From: Sambucus nigra
Lineage: Eukaryota; Streptophyta; Magnoliopsida; Dipsacales; Adoxaceae
Direction: 5' to 3'
NCBI GenBank assembly: GCA_949130495.1
Contig: OX422213.1
Location: forward strand, 206,849,160 to 206,913,159
DNA: 64,000 nt
Shown piece after piece: positions 59,498 to 64,000 of this stretch. Each line of letters starts with the position of its first letter. The first letter of the stretch is position 1. A program made the translations under genes and the position numbers. The notes beneath the pieces were generated by a model that saw only the letters and a program-made list of their open reading frames with translations, was not told the DNA's origin and ran no database searches.

Positions 59498-59585
59498 CTC
59501 ATGTATTAAAAACTGGCGGCACTGCCAGAATTCCTGTAGCTTTGATCGATCGAACCCCCTGGGTCGATCGATCGATCGTTCCAGT
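59498..59585 (-). promoter_or_regulatory. Element B LTR promoter candidate: TCGATCGA cluster plus TATA-like box
   Basis: GATCGATCGA palindromes lie at 59544-59580. About 34 bp further on the minus strand is TTTTTAATACATG, a weak TATA-like sequence. The same arrangement, with a better TATA, occurs in the related element A. Confidence 0.35.
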
Positions 59586-60896
59586 GTTCGTCTCCTCCAG
59601 CCCTCTGTCAGCCATGGACGAAACCTAAAGCTTTGATTCTCAATATAAATCCTTACCCAAATACAATTAACATATCCTCTTTATGAGATAAGGGTCTAAA
59701 CATCCCACGCACCTTAACTAATCAGCAAAATACATTAATTTTAAGGTTTTCCCGATTTGGGTATTTTCCGGGTTTCAAATCCCCAATACGAATTTCATTC
59801 ATATTATCAACAATTAACCCTTTATTCTCACTGGTTTTAACATACGATTCATTCCTCTACATTCTAGAATCATAAACACAATAAATCACACCCTTAATCC
59901 CATTAAGGTATATCAATTTCGAAAAAAAAAACAATTTTGATTTTTGGTTACACACCCAAAACGAATTTTGATTTACACATCACTATGATATGAATTCATT
60001 ATCATCAATTTAGAAATCACAACAGTTAACCACTTGCCTGGAATTGTTCGTAGTGTCTGATCCGTTGATGTAGTCCCTTAATTTGGCTCCGAAATCCCCA
60101 AATTGGCTCTTGATTTGCTTTCCCCCAATTTCCCTCTCAATCCCTAGGCTTAGAGTTGAGTTGACTGTCGTTCCCTAATCTCTCAATTAGGTTAAAAACA
60201 TACAATCCCGTTTTTGGCCATGTGGGCCTAATTAAAAACGCCCAACTCACCCCGTGTGGGCCCGGCTATGCCCAAAAATACCCCGAGACCCAATTACTAC
60301 CCCCGGGTACTCTTTTCTGACTATCTCGACCCATCCGGATGCAACCGCGCACTCAAAATTTCCATCCGAAATACTTTTCAAAATTTCCAAATTTCCAAAT
60401 TTCGACCTCAAAATGTGACATACGAGATTTTGAACCATTAAACTTAAAATTCGTCAATTATAAATAATTCGGCTCACTCAATTAAATTCTCCAACTCATG
60501 AATTTAAGTTCCTCCAAATTTAAATATTTTTATAACTCCCAAAAATAATTAAATATTAAATCCTCAAAATTACGGGGTGTTACATACTCCCCCCCTTACA
60601 AAGGAATTTCGTCCTCGAAATTAAGATGCGCGTAATGTTCTAAGCTTCGTATATTACTCTCTAGTCATGTGTCTCCAAGCCCGCTATATTTATCCCATTC
60701 TCTTCTAACCATATGTTACACAAGTATGCATTTAGATGACCCAGGGCGCCCATACACCCTATACCCGTGCTTAACTGCACAAAATTTGCCTTAATTAACC
60801 CGGGTGCCCATATACCCTCTCCCTGCTCTCTACCGCACGAAAGTTACTCGATTATGCTAGTCGTAACTTGTAATATAAATTCGAACCCGTAGTCAT

Positions 60897-60897
60897 A

Positions 60898-60980
<83 letters not shown>
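60897..60980. repeat. Compound microsatellite (CA)n(TA)n
   Basis: An uninterrupted CA tract followed by a TA tract in the non-coding 3' part of element B. The open frame across it is an artefact. Confidence 0.95.
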
Positions 60981-60983
<3 letters not shown>

Positions 60984-61618
60984 ACTGCCCGGGTACCTAA
61001 CCCATGTACTCACATCCAAACATCTTCCCACAAAATACTTGTCTCTCAACACAAAAGTATATACGCTTACCCTTATGCTACCAAAGACAACATAAAATAC
61101 CGCGCCCTTACTATCACTAGTCCTTGCACAAAATAAACCCCGAGCTATTTCTCTTTGCTCGAAAATAAATCTAACCACCCTGATTCACTTTAGTAAACAT
61201 CCCCACTTACCGGGATAAAATGTGAGAACACAAAACCTCACTATGTGCTATCACACCACGCAATACAACATATATACACTCATATATATAGGCTATACGC
61301 CCTCTCAGGTGATACTCAGTACCAACCATATCCTGGTGTCATGAACACCAAAACTTAACACCACTATCCACAATAGTTAAATTCCATCACTATCCAGCCG
61401 ATATTTAGGAAAATATTATTAACCCTACTCCCATAATTCTCGAAAGTCATAACTCCTCGCATAATTCAAACCTTCACTCAGTGTACACATCCACCCTACC
61501 GTTAAGAACACTAAGGAACTCTGCTACCCCACGAAAAGTTTATCCACATAGTATGGCTGCTATTGCCAACGCACCCCCTAAATTCGACTCACCCGCGAAT
61601 TCTAGTGAAAAATAAGTC

Positions 61619-62840
61619 TTATTTTATGACATCCTCTTTGTCACTCAAAATATACCCCACGCCCATAGGGTAAAAATAATTACCTCCATACTCCAGCTGC
61701 AACGGCTGATCCTCGGGTTCCGGAGCATCTTCTCCTTGCCCGAATGCGCCCATGACTTGCTTTAGTGGCTGTACATCCAGGACCTCATCTTGTAGTTGAC
61801 CCCTGCCTCTCTTAAGAAAATCTCTCTTCATGTGTCTTGCTTCCCCCACAAACTAAACATCTTCAATACATTCACCCTGCCACTGGTCCCTTCCATGCCG
61901 ACCTTGTTGGAATTCCTGGCCATCCTACCGATAGCCTCCAGTTCTAAATCGTTTGGCATGATTTCCCTATCGGAAATCCTGCCCCTGATCTCCCCCAGTG
62001 TGCTGATGGGATACCCCACTGGTATTGTTCCCTCCTGCCTTATCCGACTGGCTAATTCCCACTCCCCTCCCGCTTCCTTTCGCGTGGAAGCGATATTCCC
62101 AACAGTGCCGGAGTGCTGCGTTAATGACATCATTATAAGCTACTAATCCGTATTTACCAATTACATGTTGTCTTATTCTCCAGACTAACCCATCCATAAA
62201 CCTTGCTTTCTTTCTCCTTTCCTCGCTTACCTCATCCGGTACAAAATTTGCCAACGAGTGAATTCTTCCTCGTAATCGGCCACTGAACGGTCCCCCTGAG
62301 TCACCTCACAAAATTTTCCCCTCGTTTCGATCTCAATCGCTGGAGGAAAATACTTGCGGTCGAACCGCACCCAAAACTCTGCAATGGCTAGTGTGTCCCT
62401 TTCCTCAATTGTGGTGATCGACTCCCACCACTGTAGCTCTGCTCCCACTAATACTAAAAGTGGTTAGCATTTTCTTTCGCACCTCATCGTAATCTCCCAT
62501 ACGTAGGTGACGCTGGATATCTCTCTTCCTTGACACGCTAGCACTACATCTGAACCCCCTCACAACTCTGGTGGGTGCCCACTCTTGAAAAACCTCTCGT
62601 ACTTGTTGCCACCCCGACGGCCCCGCATGGCGTGAACATGTGGCGCCACCAACACTTGTGGCTGATTCCGTGAAAAGTACCCTATCATTGCGACCACCGT
62701 CGCTTCAAGTGCCTGTGCCACTAGTTCAGTCACCTGTGCTGCCAAAATCATCTCTGACCGTTGCTGCGATAACTCTTGCTCCTGATGAGCCTCCCTAGTC
62801 TCATCTCCCCCTGCTTCTCTAGCTGCTCCCTATCCTAGGC
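61619..62840 (-). pseudogene. Element B gag remnant (Tekay-type)
   Basis: Minus-strand frames in order: EMILAAQVTELVAQALEA (62755), GGNKYERFFKSGHPPEL, then the gag core LQWWESITTIEERDTLAIAEF, RFDRKYFPPAIEIETRGKF and SVADYEEEFTRW (62430-62270), then RRKKARFMDGLVWRIRQHV (62220-62160), and a degraded zinc knuckle GEARHMKRDFLKR near 61810-61845 in which expected Cys positions are changed. Frame shifts separate the blocks. Gag would form particles and could be supplied in trans by relatives such as the Tekay family of element K. Confidence 0.8.
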
Positions 62841-63013
62841 GGCATCTAGAATTAGAATCGAATCGTATGAGTTCACCCTTAAATATAAATTTGGAAGAAG
62901 AACGTAAATGCGTATACGTATGAGAATACAACAATCCTATGATAGGGATCTATATCAAAGATTGCTAAGCTGAAACGTGAAAAGGCGCACAGATCCTAAG
63001 GACACTAGAACCT

Positions 63014-63030
63014 GACGCTCTGATACCATC
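63014..63030 (-). other. Primer-binding site of element B
   Basis: The minus strand reads GATGGTATCAGAGC after the LTR end, an initiator tRNA-Met site. The adjoining leader matches that of element A. Confidence 0.88.
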
Positions 63031-64000
63031 TGTGACACCCCGCCTAATAAAATACCGGGTGATCAGTCCTATACCAAATTAAAACAGGAATCCCAGTTGG
63101 ATCATCCTTAGCGTTATTGTCGAAAACTTTTTAAAACTTACTGACCACCTAGTATTCCAAAAGCTTATGCCAAATTTTATCTTTTTAATTAACAAACAGT
63201 ACCTGCGGAATTAAACATAAACCATTCACACAACTGAATAAAACTCAACTGAATAATTAATTAAATAAATTGCCGAATAAACCACCAGCTACCAAAGTGA
63301 AATAATCCAATACAAATATCCAACACAGGAATAAACTAATCTGAAACTGGACTGAAAGTCTGAGCGACATACCCTAAATAAAACTGAAACTGATACAAGA
63401 TTCCTACTCTAGGAATGAATGAATGATGCGTCTAATCCAAACTCTTGCTAGCATCCACATATGCCACAGATCCGTGTCCCTAGAATAGAATATCCATCCT
63501 GGCGTCCCTGTGGCTGGACACCTAAAAGGTTTTGAAAATAGTTTTATAGCAAGGGTTAGAACCCAAAACATTTTGAAAATATTTAGTAAGTGAATTAACT
63601 GCAGTAATTTAAAATGCATGAATGCGCTTCATATTTAAGTTAGTGTCGCACTCCCTTGTGGACATTCTCACCCTTCCACTATTGTGCACACCTATCGGTT
63701 ACCTTAACCCCACCTAGTTGTACTACCCCGTCCAACTAGTCCTGGTATAACCATCCCTTGCCATACTACTCTAACCCGAGTATAATGATTCTTGAATTAT
63801 AATTTATCTCACAATTAACTTAATTAATTCCTCTTAAATAGTAGCATATAACCGTGTCACAAGTTATATAAAGTAAATACATCACACACTGTATTATTAC
63901 CCATATATAATATTTACTACCATTATATACGCACCTTTACCACAATATCCACACATATAACATACGTATATCCATCCCTTCGAGTATACCCTCGCCGGAT
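63031..64000 (-). mobile_element. Element B, 5' LTR, partial
   Basis: It starts TGTGACACC and matches 57029-57998 almost base for base to the window end. The remaining part, including the expected 60-bp array and promoter, is outside the window. Confidence 0.9.

Larger units (their letters stand above)
57029..60584 (-). mobile_element. Element B, 3' LTR (3556 bp)
   Basis: It starts TGTGACACC and ends GGTGTTACA. It is nearly identical to 63031-64000 where both are visible, with one 7-bp indel near 57395. It carries a 60-bp tandem array (58388-59240) and a TCGATCGA cluster (59544-59580). The minus-strand PPT, AAGGGGGGGAGTA, lies just inside at 60585-60597. The LTR is long compared with its interior. 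Confidence 0.9.
60585..63030 (-). mobile_element. Element B interior (2446 bp), gag-only type
   Basis: The interior holds a PPT with Tekay-type tail (AATTTCGAGGACGAAATTCC, 60603-60622), a long non-coding 3' part with a microsatellite, a degraded gag, and the PBS. No protease, RT or integrase was found. With LTRs of about 3.5 kb this fits the TR-GAG class of non-autonomous elements, which rely on partners for pol. Confidence 0.8.

Noticed and set aside
60852..61178. 108-aa minus frame across a CA/TA tract
   Set aside because: Most of it is microsatellite translation (IYIYIY, CVCVCV) in the non-coding part of element B.

Overview
This is a gene-free stretch of a flowering-plant nuclear genome made almost entirely of nested transposable elements. 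Plant origin is shown by Tekay-type Ty3/gypsy pol with a chromodomain-like tail, Tat/Ogre-type gypsy pol, Sirevirus-type Ty1/copia elements, CACTA (En/Spm) TNP2 coding and a hAT-like end. No host gene, tRNA or rRNA gene was recognised. The species cannot be told from the sequence; a large, repeat-rich genome is inferred.

Layout, left to right. 1-561: terminal part of a hAT-like element full of GGTCCG-type palindromes, inserted in an LTR. 562-7862: element A, a non-autonomous Tekay-tailed gypsy element on the minus strand (partial LTR 562-1177, internal 1178-5384, LTR 5385-7862). It interrupts element K, a Tekay gypsy element on the plus strand (pol remnant 7863-10386, 3' LTR 10387-12987). 12988-18088: mostly featureless AT-rich DNA with an orphan TTCGAA cluster, a hairpin and a Sirevirus remnant. 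18089-18222: left tip of a CACTA element. 18223-36256: element C, a Tat gypsy element on the plus strand (LTRs 18223-18644 and 35840-36256, decayed gag-pol, antisense ORF remnant at 32690-35450). Inside it sits element S, a young Sirevirus copia on the minus strand (23621-32279) with a perfect 5-bp target duplication GATCA. 36345-38518: degenerate repeats. 38519-40570: CACTA transposase pseudogene. 40570-43282: Ogre/Tat pol fragment D (minus). 43285-46084: 5' LTR and decayed gag of copia element E (plus). 46085-57028: Ogre-like element G (minus) with a PBS directly after what looks like its 3' LTR, which suggests a tandem LTR-sharing arrangement. 57029-64000: element B (minus), a gypsy element with long LTRs and only a gag region, its right LTR running off the window.

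Inferred order of insertion: hAT in A in K; S in C in CACTA; B in G in E in D. Element S is the youngest with both ends visible: its LTRs differ by seven transitions and one 25-bp indel by eye, and its gag-pol frame has no frameshift, only five in-frame stops, all explicable by C-to-T change on one strand or the other.

The most interesting signal crosses families. Five separate LTR families (A, B, K, S, E) each carry a cluster of short CG-containing palindromic motifs just upstream of the likely TATA box; a gypsy and a copia family use the same TTCGAA-type motif. Element B's LTR also holds a 60-bp tandem repeat whose unit can fold into two hairpins, with one unit showing a paired change that keeps the GC stem. 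I found no new non-transposon system.
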